The notes: a model not told the origin generated them from the sequence alone. Positions 16,389 to 25,570 are shown, counted from the stretch's first letter. The stretch: DNA of 64,000 bases from Curtobacterium sp. MCBA15_012 (GCF_001864935.2 NZ_CP126267.1:3410001-3474000); one strand, 5' to 3'. Program-made: numbers and translations.

Positions 16389-18029
16389 ATGATGACCGAC
16401 TCCACCACCCGTTTCTCCGACCTGGGCGTCCCGGCCCCGATCGTCGACGTCCTCGCCCAGCAGGGCAAGGAGACCGCCTTCCCGATCCAGGCGGACACGC
16501 TCCCTGACTCGCTGCGCGGCAAGGACGTGCTCGGCCGCGGCCGCACCGGCTCGGGCAAGACCATCGCGTTCGCGATCCCCCTGGTCGCACGGCTCGCCGC
16601 CAACCCGAAGCAGCGCCGTGCCGGTCGACCGCGCGCCCTCGTGCTCGCCCCGACCCGTGAGCTCGCGACGCAGATCGACGCGACCCTCGCCCCGCTCGCG
16701 AAGGCCATGGGCCTGAACACCACGACCGTCTTCGGCGGCGTGGGCCAGGGCCGTCAGGTCGAGGCGTTCAACCGCGGCGTCGACGTCGTCGTGGCCTGCC
16801 CCGGCCGCCTCGCCGACCTCATGCAGCAGGGCCACGTGAAGCTCGACGCGATCGAGGTCACCGTCCTCGACGAGGCCGACCACATGGCCGACATGGGCTT
16901 CCTGCCCGGCGTCACGAAGATCATGCAGGCGACGCCCGAGAAGGGGCAGCGCCTGCTGTTCTCGGCCACGCTCGACAACGGCGTGGACAAGCTCGTCAAG
17001 AAGTTCCTGCACTCGCCGGTCATGCACTCCGTCGACGACGAGACCAGCCCCGTCGAGGCGATGACGCACCACCTCTTCGAGGCCGCCGACGCCGACGTGA
17101 AGAAGGACCTCGTCCGGATGCTCGCCTCGGGCACCGGCCGCCGCATCTTGTTCATGCGCACGAAGCACCACGCGAAGCGCCTGGCCAAGCAGCTCTCGAG
17201 CCAGGGCATCCCGGCCGTCGACCTGCAGGGCAACCTGTCGCAGGGCGCGCGCGAGCGGAACCTCGCGAAGTTCTCGTCCGGTGAGGCCCTCGTCCTCGTC
17301 GCCACCGACGTCGCCGCCCGTGGCGTGCACGTCGACCACGTCGAGCTCGTCGTGCACGTCGACCCGCCGACCGAGCACAAGGCGTACCTGCACCGTTCGG
17401 GCCGCACCGCGCGTGCCGGTTCCTCGGGCGACGTCGTCACGGTCACGCTGCCGGCCGAGCGCCGCGACGTGGCGCAGATGATGCGTGCCGCCGCCATCTC
17501 GGTCAAGCCGCAGCAGGTCACGGCGACCTCGCCCGCGGTCACCGCACTCGTCGGCGAGGTCGCTCCGATCCGCCACGTCGAGGAGCAGCCCGCCCAGCAG
17601 CAGCAGCGCCAGCGCCAGCCGCGCGTCGCGGACGCCGGTGGTGACGGCGGCGGTCGTCGCCGTGGTCGCGGCGCACGGTCGGGAGGCGCGGCCCAGCCCG
17701 CCTCGGCCGGTGCGTCGGTCGCGTCCGGCCGGTCCGGCAACGGGCGCGGCGGTCGTCCGGCGACCGAGGGTGCCGGCACGTCCGGTGGCCGCGGTGCCGG
17801 TCGCGGTGCGGCCTCGGGTGCCGCTGCGACGGGCGGTGGGCAGCGTCGTGGTGGCGCCGCCGGCCGTCGTGCGTCGAGCGACGTCGTGCGCGGTGGCTCC
17901 AGCGCCGTGTGGTCCTCCGACGGTGGGTACGCCGCCGGCCGCAGCAGCGGTTCGGAGACGGGCGGCCCCCGTCGCCGCTCCGGCTCGCGTCGGGCCACGC
18001 GTCCGGCGGGCTCTGCCGACCGCCACTGA
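16389..18029 (+). CDS. DEAD-box ATP-dependent RNA helicase with RG-rich tail
   Basis: RNA helicase of 546 residues for unwinding structured RNA or ribosome assembly. Motifs in order: Q motif region (FSDLGVPAPIVDVLAQQG...PIQ), Walker A GRTGSGKT near 55-62, PTRELA, CPGRLAD, DEAD at about 160, SAT, then helicase C motifs FMRTKHHAKRLAKQL, ATDVAARG and HRSGRTARAG. The core ends near residue 390; the last 150 residues are disordered, rich in Arg and Gly (GGGRRRGRGARSGG), an RNA-binding tail. Tandem ATGs (16389, 16392) follow GAAGGG; the second has the better spacing. It most resembles the RhlE/DeaD group. Confidence 0.95.
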   Translation: MMTDSTTRFSDLGVPAPIVDVLAQQGKETAFPIQADTLPDSLRGKDVLGRGRTGSGKTIAFAIPLVARLAANPKQRRAGRPRALVLAPTRELATQIDATLAPLAKAMGLNTTTVFGGVGQGRQVEAFNRGVDVVVACPGRLADLMQQGHVKLDAIEVTVLDEADHMADMGFLPGVTKIMQATPEKGQRLLFSATLDNGVDKLVKKFLHSPVMHSVDDETSPVEAMTHHLFEAADADVKKDLVRMLASGTGRRILFMRTKHHAKRLAKQLSSQGIPAVDLQGNLSQGARERNLAKFSSGEALVLVATDVAARGVHVDHVELVVHVDPPTEHKAYLHRSGRTARAGSSGDVVTVTLPAERRDVAQMMRAAAISVKPQQVTATSPAVTALVGEVAPIRHVEEQPAQQQQRQRQPRVADAGGDGGGRRRGRGARSGGAAQPASAGASVASGRSGNGRGGRPATEGAGTSGGRGAGRGAASGAAATGGGQRRGGAAGRRASSDVVRGGSSAVWSSDGGYAAGRSSGSETGGPRRRSGSRRATRPAGSADRH

Positions 18030-18198
18030 TCGGGCCCGCACCCCGCCGGCCACGGAGTCGGCCCGGCGGTCGGGTGTCGGCCTCCGGCTGAACCTGGACA
18101 CCGGGTGCGAACCCGGTCGTCCGGCGGCGTAGGGTCTCCTGCACCGGACGCCGCGCGAGCGGCCGACGGGGAATCGTCCGTCGTTGGAAGGAGACCGT

Positions 18199-18399
18199 AT
18201 GGCTGGCAGCGAAGAGAACCACACCGGCGAGAAGCTCGTCGGCAAGGTCAAGGAGGGTCTCGGCAACCTGACCGGCAACGACAAGCTGAAGGCCGAGGGT
18301 CAGACCGACCAGGCCAAGGCGTCGGCCAAGCAGGGCGTCGACGACGTCAAGGACGCGGCGCACGGCGTCGCGGACAGCCTCCGCAACGACAAGCACTGA
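18199..18399 (+). CDS. CsbD family stress protein
   Basis: Small hydrophilic protein of 66 residues of the CsbD family, one of the general-stress proteins of Gram-positive bacteria with no known biochemical activity. It shows EKLVGKVKEGLGNLTGNDKLKAEGQTDQAKASAKQGVDDVKDA, a charged helical pattern. The ATG at 18199 has a strong GGAAGGAGA site 5 nt upstream. A TAGGGT at 18129-18134 could be the -10 element of a 60-nt leader. A perfect terminator hairpin follows. Confidence 0.93.
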   Translation: MAGSEENHTGEKLVGKVKEGLGNLTGNDKLKAEGQTDQAKASAKQGVDDVKDAAHGVADSLRNDKH

Positions 18400-18421
18400 A
18401 GCCGGTCTCCAGACCGCGCTG

Positions 18422-18457
18422 CGAAGCCCCCGGATCCGATCGGATCCGGGGGCTTCG
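18422..18457. terminator. Strong bidirectional terminator
   Basis: Perfect 16-bp arms (CGAAGCCCCCGGATCC and its complement) with a 4-nt loop GATC, 22 nt after the csbD-like stop codon and between convergent genes. It is followed by TCGTCGTG rather than a U-run. Confidence 0.85.
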
Positions 18458-18511
18458 TCGTGCACGGGGCGCCCGCGCGGGCGCGTGGCGCGTCAGTGCA
18501 GGGCTGGTGCG

Positions 18512-19054
18512 TCAGTGCAGGGCGCCGACGGAGGCGAGGCCGGCGCGGAGCAGGGTGCCGCGGCCTCCCTCCATCTCCTCGGCGACGGCGCCGGACGCCG
18601 CCTCCATCGGGCTCATCCACGTGAGCTCGAGTGCGTCCTGGCGCGGCTCGCACGTGCCCGTGACCGGGACGACGTAGGCGAGCGAGATCGCGTGCTGTCG
18701 CTCGTCGGTGAACACCGAGGCGCCGGGCAGCGGGAAGTACTCGGCCACCGTGAAGGGGGTCGGGCTCGCCGGCAGCTGCGGGAAGGCCATCGGACCGAGG
18801 TCCTTCTCGAGGTGCCGGAACAGTGCGGTCCGGATCGACTCGCCGAACATCACGCGGCCGGAGACGAGCGTGCGGGCGATCGACCCGCTCGGCGAGACGC
18901 GCAGGAGCACCCCGACCTCGGTCACGACGCCGAGGCCGTCGAGCCGGACGGGCAGGGCCTCGACGTAGCAGATGGGCAGCCGACGGCGGATGTTCGCGAG
19001 CTCCTCGTCGGACAGCCAGCCGGAGTCGGGGTCGGGGGTGCGCAGCGAGGCCAT
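18512..19054 (-). CDS. DUF4916 (NUDIX-like) protein
   Basis: Predicted 180-residue protein of the DUF4916 family, a NUDIX-hydrolase-like fold found mainly in actinobacteria. Recognisable blocks are GWLSDEELANIRRRLPICYVEALPVR, VTEVGVLLRVSPSGSIARTLVSGRVMFGESIRTALFRHLEKDLGP, where the classical GX5EX7REUXEEXGU box is changed to GESIRTALFRHLEKDLG (the two catalytic glutamates of EExG are missing), and YVVPVTGTCEPRQDALELTW. Hydrolase activity is therefore uncertain. Transcription looks leaderless. It converges with the csbD-like gene across a strong hairpin. Confidence 0.9.
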   Translation of the reverse strand: MASLRTPDPDSGWLSDEELANIRRRLPICYVEALPVRLDGLGVVTEVGVLLRVSPSGSIARTLVSGRVMFGESIRTALFRHLEKDLGPMAFPQLPASPTPFTVAEYFPLPGASVFTDERQHAISLAYVVPVTGTCEPRQDALELTWMSPMEAASGAVAEEMEGGRGTLLRAGLASVGALH

Positions 19055-19060
19055 GCACCG

Positions 19061-19066
19061 TGTCTA
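19061..19066 (-). promoter_or_regulatory. Leaderless-type -10 hexamer TAGACA
   Basis: Minus-strand TAGACA ends 6 nt before the ATG at 19054 of the DUF4916 gene. Confidence 0.5.
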
Positions 19067-19114
19067 CCAGTCGGCCCGGCGAGTTCGGCGTACGGCGCGG
19101 CCTCCGGGGACGGC

Positions 19115-19120
19115 TAGCGT
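19115..19120 (+). promoter_or_regulatory. Leaderless-type -10 hexamer TAGCGT
   Basis: TAGCGT ends 7 nt before the GTG at 19128; this promoter is divergent from the DUF4916 promoter about 50 bp away. Confidence 0.6.
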
Positions 19121-19127
19121 CGTCCCC

Positions 19128-19745
19128 GTGATCGATGCAGACCTCGTGCAGTGGACCCGGCCGGCCGAGGAGCGTGCGGGGACGCCGCTGCTCGTGATGC
19201 TGCACGGGGTGGGGTCGAACGAGCGCGACCTGCTCGGCCTGGCACCCGCGCTGCCCCTTGCCTGGACGACGGCATCGCTCCGCGCGCCGATGTCCTGGGG
19301 GCCGGGGTTCTCCTGGTACCCGCTCGGCACACCGGGCTCCCCAGCGCCGGGTCCCGTGGACGCCGCAGCCGAGGAGGTCCTGGCCTGGATCGACGGCGTC
19401 GCCGCCGCCCACCCGCGCATCGGGTTGCTCGGGTTCTCACAGGGGGGATCGATGGCGCTGCAGCTGCTGCGGGCCCGTCCGACGGGGTTCGCGTTCGCGG
19501 TGTCGCTGTCCGGCTTCGTCGTGCCCGTGACGGACGCCCGTGACGACGCCGTGGCCGCCGTCCGCCCGCGGGTGTTCCTCGGGCACGGGGACGCCGACCC
19601 GGTGATCCCCGCCGAGGCGACCGCACGGACGCAGGCATGGGCGGCGGCGCACGCCGACGTGACGGACCGGACGTACCCGGGCCTGCCGCACGCGGTCTCG
19701 GCGGCCGAGCTCGCCGACGTGGCCGGGTTCGTCGACGCCGCCTGA
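19128..19745 (+). CDS. Alpha/beta-hydrolase, phospholipase/carboxylesterase family
   Basis: Predicted cytoplasmic serine esterase of 205 residues. The oxyanion loop is LLVMLHGVGSNERDLLGLAPAL, the nucleophile elbow GFSQGG (serine near 102), the acid GHGDADPVIP near 155 and the histidine PHAVS near 190, the classic arrangement of the carboxylesterase 2/phospholipase family. Substrate is unknown. The GTG start is chosen because it lies 7 nt after TAGCGT. It converges with the PadR regulator gene, the gap being filled by two palindromic elements. Confidence 0.92.
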   Translation: MIDADLVQWTRPAEERAGTPLLVMLHGVGSNERDLLGLAPALPLAWTTASLRAPMSWGPGFSWYPLGTPGSPAPGPVDAAAEEVLAWIDGVAAAHPRIGLLGFSQGGSMALQLLRARPTGFAFAVSLSGFVVPVTDARDDAVAAVRPRVFLGHGDADPVIPAEATARTQAWAAAHADVTDRTYPGLPHAVSAAELADVAGFVDAA

Positions 19746-19783
19746 CGTCGGCGGGGGTCGCTTGGTGGGCGACGGACGTGGCG

Positions 19784-19839
19784 GATGGAGCAGGAAACGT
19801 CGGGTGCGTGGCGCCGACCCGACGTCGTCTGCTCCGTCC
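19784..19839. repeat. GGAGCAGACGA-family palindrome, degenerate copy
   Basis: Imperfect inverted repeat: the left arm reads GGATGGAGCAG followed by ACGTCGGGT and the right arm is its complement with a few mismatches (ACCCGACGTCGTCTGCTCC). It closely matches the perfect copy at 56396-56450. Confidence 0.7.
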
Positions 19840-19865
19840 GCGGGTCGCGGGGGCGACCGGTGACG

Positions 19866-19905
19866 GCCGGGAGGCGCGTGGCGGGCCCGCCACGCGCCTC
19901 CCGGC
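19866..19905. repeat. GGAGGCGCG-family palindrome, perfect 40-bp copy
   Basis: Two perfect 20-bp arms with no spacer; the left arm is GCCGGGAGGCGCGTGGCGGG. It stands between the convergent esterase and PadR genes, where it could stop transcription from both sides. Confidence 0.85.
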
Positions 19906-19935
19906 AGTCGTTCGGTCGCGTCGCGACGTGCGCCG

Positions 19936-20616
19936 CTAGTCGGCGAGGATCTGGAGCAGGTCCCGGCGGAGCTGGTCGACCTCGGCGGTCGCCGCCTTCG
20001 TCTGCTCGTCGGTCGCGCTCGTCCGGTAGACGTGCAGCACGCCCGTCACCTTCCGGAACGCCTCGACGAACTCGCGCTGCGTGTCGGGCATGCCGGGTGC
20101 GGACGCGAACGCCGCGGCGATCTCGTCCGCCTTCGCCTCGGCCTCGGCCCGGCCCGCGTCGGTGAGCTCGAAGAGCGTCTTGCGACCGTCGCCGGTGGCG
20201 ACGACGAGGTCCTCGTCGACGAGCTGCTGCAGCGTCGGGTAGACCGAGCCGGGGCTCGGCTTCCAGGCGCCGTCGGTGCGCTCGGCGATCGTCTTGATCA
20301 CGGCGTAGCCGTTCTGCGGCCCCTCGGCGAGGAGGCCGAGGATCGCCAGGCGGACGTCGCCGCGGCGGCGGCGTTCGCGGCCGGGGCCACCGCCGGGCCC
20401 GAAGCCGGGGAAGCCGGGACCGAAGCCCGGGAGGCCGCGTCCGCCGGGGCCGAAGCCGCCGCGTCCGCCGTGGTCGTGGTCACCGCGGTCCCGGCCGGGG
20501 AAGCCGTGGCCGTGGTGCTGCCGTGCACCGCCGAAGCGGGGGCCGCGGGGGCCGGAACCGCGCTCGTCGCGTCGGCCGTGCGTGTGGTTCATCTGGTCGT
20601 CGTGCATCGGGTGCAT
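19936..20616 (-). CDS. PadR-family transcription regulator with His/Gly-rich N-terminus
   Basis: DNA-binding regulator of 226 residues. Residues 1-88 are low complexity, rich in His, Gly, Pro, Arg (MHPMHDDQMNHTHGRRDE, QHHGHGFPGRDRGDHDHGGRGG). The winged helix is GDVRLAILGLLAEGPQNGYAVIKTIAERTDGAWKPSPGSVYPTLQQLVDEDLV, a PadR signature, followed by a helical dimerisation tail. The ATG at 20616 follows GAAGGAG; an in-frame ATG further upstream lacks such a site. Its promoter carries a dyad, so autoregulation is likely, and the divergent lhr gene may be co-regulated. The histidine cluster suggests metal sensing, an inference. Confidence 0.92.
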   Translation of the reverse strand: MHPMHDDQMNHTHGRRDERGSGPRGPRFGGARQHHGHGFPGRDRGDHDHGGRGGFGPGGRGLPGFGPGFPGFGPGGGPGRERRRRGDVRLAILGLLAEGPQNGYAVIKTIAERTDGAWKPSPGSVYPTLQQLVDEDLVVATGDGRKTLFELTDAGRAEAEAKADEIAAAFASAPGMPDTQREFVEAFRKVTGVLHVYRTSATDEQTKAATAEVDQLRRDLLQILAD

Positions 20617-20682
20617 GAGGACTCCTTCGTGGTCGTGGGTTCCGATCGGGACCCCTTCAGTCATTGTCGTATCGCGATGCGT

Positions 20683-20714
20683 CAACGATAGATCGCTAAC
20701 TATCGTTGTGTCAA
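20683..20714 (-). promoter_or_regulatory. padR promoter overlapped by operator dyad
   Basis: Minus-strand -35 TTGACA (20709-20714), 18-nt spacer, -10 TATCGT (20685-20690). The dyad CAACGATAG, 8 bp, CTATCGTTG (20683-20708) fills the spacer and -10 element, the expected layout for PadR autorepression. Confidence 0.7.
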
Positions 20715-20767
20715 GGAGTTGCTTCCTCGGCCCGCTGTCGGTGGCCGCGGGCAGGATGGGACGGACC

Positions 20768-23700
20768 ATGACGGACGTCCTCGAGCGCTTCTCCCCCGCC
20801 ACCGCCGAGTGGTTCCGCGGCGCGTTCGCGGCACCGACCGCCGCACAGGCCGGCGCGTGGGACGCCGTCTCCACCGGGCAGCACGCCCTGGTGGTCGCCC
20901 CGACCGGCTCCGGCAAGACCCTGGCGTCGTTCCTGTGGTCGATCGACCGGCTCATCAGTGCCACCGACCGGCCCCCTGCCAAGCAGCGCACGCGCGTGCT
21001 CTACGTCTCCCCGCTGAAGGCGCTCGGCGTCGACGTCGAGCGGAACCTCCGCAGCCCGCTCGTCGGCATCACGCAGACCGCCCGCCGGCTCGGGACGGAG
21101 CCGCCCGAGGTCACGGTCGGCGTCCGCAGCGGCGACACCCCCTCGTCCGACCGGCAGCGCCTGCTCCGGCAGCCGCCGGACATCCTCATCACGACGCCCG
21201 AGTCGCTGTACCTCATGCTGACCTCGGCGGCGCGGGAGACCCTGGTGAACGTCGACACCGTCATCGTGGACGAGGTGCACGCGGTCGCGTCGTCGAAGCG
21301 CGGGGCGCACCTCGCCGTGTCGCTCGAGCGGCTCGACGACCTGCTCGACAAGCCGGTGCAGCGCATCGGGCTGTCCGCGACGGTGCGTCCGGCGGAGGAG
21401 GTCGCCCGGTTCCTCGGCGGCCGTGCGCCGGTCACGATCATCGCCCCGCCCGCGCAGAAGACGTTCGACCTGCGGGTCGTCGTGCCCGTCGACGACATGA
21501 CCGAGCTCGGCGCTCCCCCGGTCGGGGCCGACGCCACCGAGTCGCCGACCAACGGCTCGATCTGGCCGCACGTCGAGGAACGCGTGGTCGACCTCGTCGA
21601 GGAGCACCGGTCGACCATCGTGTTCGCGAACTCGCGGCGCCTGGCCGAACGCCTGACCGCCCGGCTCAACGAGATCCACGAGGAACGGGTCCTCGCGGCG
21701 CGGGACGACCGCGAACCGGCGACCGTCGGGGCTGTCGGTACCGCCGGGACCGTGGGCCCGGTGACGCAGTCGCCCGGTCGTGCGTCCGCGCACGCCCCGG
21801 TCGCGCAGCCGAAGCGGCCGCCGGCGCAGGTGATCGGGCAGTCCGGGCAGACGGACGGCGGTGGCTCCGACCCCGCGGTCCCCGTGCTGGCCCGCGCGCA
21901 CCACGGTTCGGTGTCCAAGGACCAGCGCGCGATCATCGAGGACGACCTGAAGTCCGGGCGGCTGCGCTGCGTCGTCGCGACGAGCTCGCTCGAACTCGGC
22001 ATCGACATGGGCGAGGTCGACCTGGTCGTCCAGGTCGAGGCGCCACCCTCGGTCGCGAGCGGTCTGCAGCGCGTCGGGCGTGCGGGACACCAGGTGGGCG
22101 AGATCTCGCGGGGCGTGCTGTTCCCGAAGCACCGCGCCGACCTCGTCAACAGCGCGGTGACCGTCGAGCGGATGGTGTCCGGGCAGATCGAGTCGATCTC
22201 GGTGCCCGCGAACCCGCTCGACGTGCTCGCCCAGCACACGGTGGCGGCGGGGGCGATCGACACGGTCGACGTCGAGCACTGGTTCGACCTCGTGCGGCGC
22301 AGTGCCCCGTTCAGTTCACTGCCGCGCTCCGCGTTCGAGGCGACGCTCGACCTCGTCACCGGGCGGTACCCGAGCGACGAGTTCGCCGAGCTGCGCCCCC
22401 GCTTGGTGTGGGACCGCGTGCACGGCACCCTGACCGGTCGCCCCGGCGCACAGCGGCTCGCGGTGACCAGCGGCGGGACGATCCCCGACCGTGGCATGTT
22501 CGGCGTCTTCATGGTCGGCGAGAAGGCATCGCGCGTCGGTGAGCTCGACGAGGAGATGGTCTACGAGTCCCGCGTCGGCGACGTGTTCGCCCTCGGGGCG
22601 ACGAGCTGGCGCATCGAGGAGATCACGCACGACCGCGTCATCGTCAGCCCCGCGTTCGGGCAACCGGGTCGCGTGCCGTTCTGGAAGGGCGACGGCATCG
22701 GCCGGCCCGCCGAACTCGGCCGCGCCACCGGGGCCTTCGTGCGCGAGGTCGACGGCGCCTCCGACGAGGACGCCCGCGCCAGGGTCGCCGCTGGCGGACT
22801 CGACGAGCGCGCCGTGACGAACCTGCTGACCTTCCTGCGCGACCAGCGCGAGGCGACCGGGCACGTGCCGAACGACACGACGCTGCTCGTCGAGCGGTTC
22901 CGCGACGAGCTCGGTGACTGGCGGCTCATCCTGCACTCGCCGTACGGCATGCAGGTGCACGCGCCGTGGGCCCTGGCGGTCGGCGCGCGACTCCGCGAGC
23001 GGCACGGCATCGACGGCGACGCGATGGCGGCCGACGACGGCATCGTCGTGCGCATCCCCGAGACCGACGCCGAACCCCCTGGTGCCGACCTGTTCGTGTT
23101 CGAGCGCGACGACCTCGAGGCACTCGTGACCGACGAGGTGGGCGGCTCGGCGCTGTTCGCCGCCCGGTTCCGCGAGTGCGCGGCGCGGGCGCTCCTGCTC
23201 CCGCGCCGGAACCCGGGGCAGCGGTCCCCGCTCTGGCAGCAACGGCAGCGGGCGTCGCAGCTGCTCGACGTCGCCCGGAAGTACCCGTCGTTCCCGATCG
23301 TGCTCGAGACCGTGCGCGAGGTGCTGCAGGACGTGTACGACGTGCCGGCGCTGCTCGGCATCTCCGACCAGATCGCCGAACGGAGCATCCGGCTGGTCGA
23401 GCGCGAGACCGAGCAGCCGTCGCCGTTCGCCCGGTCGATCCTGTTCGGCTACGTCGCGGCCTTCATGTACGAGGGCGACTCCCCGCTGGCCGAACGCCGA
23501 GCGGCGGCGCTGTCACTCGACTCGACGCTGCTCGGCGAGCTGCTCGGTCGGGCGGAGCTCCGCGAGCTCCTCGACCCGACCGTCATCGACACGGTCGAGC
23601 GCGACCTGCAGCGGCTGTCGCCCGACCGCCGCGCGCGGGACGCCGAGGGCGTCGTCGACGTGCTCCGCCTGGTCGGGTCGCTCGACGTCGCCGAGGTGAC

Positions 23701-25570
23701 GGCGCGCAGCTGGCTCGCCGACGAGGCCGACCAGCAGGCCGCGGTCGCGACGGTGCAGACGACCCTCGAGGCCCTGGAGCGCGACCGCCGCGTGCTCTCG
23801 TTCAGCCAGGCCGGCACGACGCGGTGGTCGGTCATCGAGGACGCGTCACGCCTCCGGGACGCCATCGGGGTCCCGCTGCCGATCGGCGTCCCCACCGCGT
23901 TCGTCGAACCCGTGGCCGACCCGCTCGGCGACCTCGTCGGCCGGTACGCCCGGTCGCACGGGCCGTTCTCGCTGCCCGACGCCGCCGCCCGACTCGGGCT
24001 CGGGGTCGCCGTCGTGCAGGACACCCTGCGCCGCCTGGTCGCCGACCGACGCGTCGTCGAGGGTGAGTTCCGTCCCGACCGCCAGGGCGCCGAGTGGTGC
24101 GACGCCGAGGTCCTCCGACGCATCCGCACGAAGTCACTCGCGGCACTCCGGCACGAGGTCGAACCGGTCTCCCCGGACACCCTGGCGCGGTTCCTGCCGG
24201 CGTGGCAGCACGTGCACACGCCGGGCACCCGTGGCGGGCTGCGCGGGGTCGACGGCGTGCTCCAGGTCATCGACCAGCTCGCCGGGGTCGCCCTGCCGGC
24301 CAGCGCGTGGGAGACGCTCGTGCTGCCGTCCCGCGTCACCGACTACTCGACGAGCATGCTCGACGAGCTCACGGCCACGGGCGAGGTGCTGTGGTCCGGC
24401 GGCGGCACCCTGCCCGGCAACGACGGCTGGATCCGCCTGCACCTCGCCGACACCGCCGGGACGACCCTCGCCGAACCGGCCGGCGACGAGACGACCGAGC
24501 TCCAGCGCGACGTGCTCGGTGCGCTCGCGGGCGGTGGCGCGTACTTCTTCCGGCAGCTCGGCCAGGCCGTCGGCAGCACCGACGACCAGGCCCTGACCAC
24601 GGCCCTCTGGGACCTCGTCTGGGCCGGCCAGATCACGAACGACACCTTCGCACCGCTCCGGGCGATGCTCGGCGGTCGTGCGAAGAGCACGAGTGCCCCG
24701 CGGACCCGCGCCTACCGGGGTCGCCGCCGCCCGACGCTGCCGTCGCAGTCCGGGCCGCCCTCGGTCGGCGGTCGCTGGTCGTTGCTCCCGCTCGCCGAGT
24801 CCGACGCCACCGTGCGCGCCGCGGCGACGGCCGAGCAGCTGCTCGAGCGCTACGGCGTCGTGACCCGGGGAGCCGTGCAGGTCGAGGGCGTGCGCGGCGG
24901 GTTCGCGGGCGTCTACCGGGTGCTGAGCCGCTTCGAGGAGTCCGGTCGTGCACGGCGCGGGTACTTCGTCGAGGGACTCGGCGCCGCACAGTTCGCGACG
25001 GGACCGACGGTCGACCGGATGCGGACGTACGCCCGCGACCTCGACGACGAGGCCCGCCCGGACCGCGACCACGACCGCAGCGCGCTCACCCTCGCCGCGA
25101 CCGACCCCGCGAACCCGTACGGTGCGGCGTTGCCGTGGCCCTCCGACGACGCCCCGGCGCCGCAGGACGACGCCGACCAGGCCGTCGCCGGTGGTGGGGC
25201 GGCTGGCACCTCGCCGAGCACGTCGTCCTCCGGCACGGCTGCGCGCGCGGTGACCGGCTCCTCCGCCGGCGGGACCACCGGCGGGCGCGGACACCGGCCG
25301 GGGCGCAAGGCGGGCGCGCTCGTCACGACCGTCGACGGGCGGCTCGCCGTCTACGTCGAGCGCGGCGGGAAGTCGGTGCTGACCTTCACGGACGACCCGG
25401 CCGACCTCGCCGCGGCCGCCGCGTCGATCGCCGCCGTGGTGCGCTCCGGGCTGAAGAAGCTCGCGGTCGAGCGGGTGGACGGGGACTTCGTGCTCGAGAC
25501 CCCCCTCGGGTCGGCGCTGCGCGAGGCGGGGTTCACGGCGACCCCGCAGGGACTGCGGCTCCGTGTCTGA
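20768..25570 (+). CDS. lhr: Large superfamily 2 helicase, Lhr type
   Basis: ATP-dependent helicase of 1600 residues, the full length of actinobacterial Lhr, a DNA-repair-induced 3'-5' translocase. Motifs: Walker A APTGSGKT at 44-51, SPLKALGVDVERNL, TTPESLYLML, DEVHAVA near 168-174, SATV, a linker insertion (about 315-370, low complexity), SSLELGIDMGEVD and QRVGRAGHQ near 433-442. The winged-helix, beta-barrel and Lhr-core blocks follow (GRPGAQRLAVTSGGTIPDRGMFGVF), then the long C-terminal domain and a disordered glycine/serine linker (about 1455-1515) before a terminal ALVTTVDGRLAVYVERGGKSVLTF domain. Endonuclease VIII is encoded next, fitting a repair role. Confidence 0.95.
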   Translation: MTDVLERFSPATAEWFRGAFAAPTAAQAGAWDAVSTGQHALVVAPTGSGKTLASFLWSIDRLISATDRPPAKQRTRVLYVSPLKALGVDVERNLRSPLVGITQTARRLGTEPPEVTVGVRSGDTPSSDRQRLLRQPPDILITTPESLYLMLTSAARETLVNVDTVIVDEVHAVASSKRGAHLAVSLERLDDLLDKPVQRIGLSATVRPAEEVARFLGGRAPVTIIAPPAQKTFDLRVVVPVDDMTELGAPPVGADATESPTNGSIWPHVEERVVDLVEEHRSTIVFANSRRLAERLTARLNEIHEERVLAARDDREPATVGAVGTAGTVGPVTQSPGRASAHAPVAQPKRPPAQVIGQSGQTDGGGSDPAVPVLARAHHGSVSKDQRAIIEDDLKSGRLRCVVATSSLELGIDMGEVDLVVQVEAPPSVASGLQRVGRAGHQVGEISRGVLFPKHRADLVNSAVTVERMVSGQIESISVPANPLDVLAQHTVAAGAIDTVDVEHWFDLVRRSAPFSSLPRSAFEATLDLVTGRYPSDEFAELRPRLVWDRVHGTLTGRPGAQRLAVTSGGTIPDRGMFGVFMVGEKASRVGELDEEMVYESRVGDVFALGATSWRIEEITHDRVIVSPAFGQPGRVPFWKGDGIGRPAELGRATGAFVREVDGASDEDARARVAAGGLDERAVTNLLTFLRDQREATGHVPNDTTLLVERFRDELGDWRLILHSPYGMQVHAPWALAVGARLRERHGIDGDAMAADDGIVVRIPETDAEPPGADLFVFERDDLEALVTDEVGGSALFAARFRECAARALLLPRRNPGQRSPLWQQRQRASQLLDVARKYPSFPIVLETVREVLQDVYDVPALLGISDQIAERSIRLVERETEQPSPFARSILFGYVAAFMYEGDSPLAERRAAALSLDSTLLGELLGRAELRELLDPTVIDTVERDLQRLSPDRRARDAEGVVDVLRLVGSLDVAEVTARSWLADEADQQAAVATVQTTLEALERDRRVLSFSQAGTTRWSVIEDASRLRDAIGVPLPIGVPTAFVEPVADPLGDLVGRYARSHGPFSLPDAAARLGLGVAVVQDTLRRLVADRRVVEGEFRPDRQGAEWCDAEVLRRIRTKSLAALRHEVEPVSPDTLARFLPAWQHVHTPGTRGGLRGVDGVLQVIDQLAGVALPASAWETLVLPSRVTDYSTSMLDELTATGEVLWSGGGTLPGNDGWIRLHLADTAGTTLAEPAGDETTELQRDVLGALAGGGAYFFRQLGQAVGSTDDQALTTALWDLVWAGQITNDTFAPLRAMLGGRAKSTSAPRTRAYRGRRRPTLPSQSGPPSVGGRWSLLPLAESDATVRAAATAEQLLERYGVVTRGAVQVEGVRGGFAGVYRVLSRFEESGRARRGYFVEGLGAAQFATGPTVDRMRTYARDLDDEARPDRDHDRSALTLAATDPANPYGAALPWPSDDAPAPQDDADQAVAGGGAAGTSPSTSSSGTAARAVTGSSAGGTTGGRGHRPGRKAGALVTTVDGRLAVYVERGGKSVLTFTDDPADLAAAAASIAAVVRSGLKKLAVERVDGDFVLETPLGSALREAGFTATPQGLRLRV

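Noticed and set aside
18030..18198. tRNA or riboswitch in the gap before the csbD-like gene
   Set aside because: The phrase GGTGCGAACCC looks like a T-loop but no cloverleaf arms or acceptor stem could be paired.
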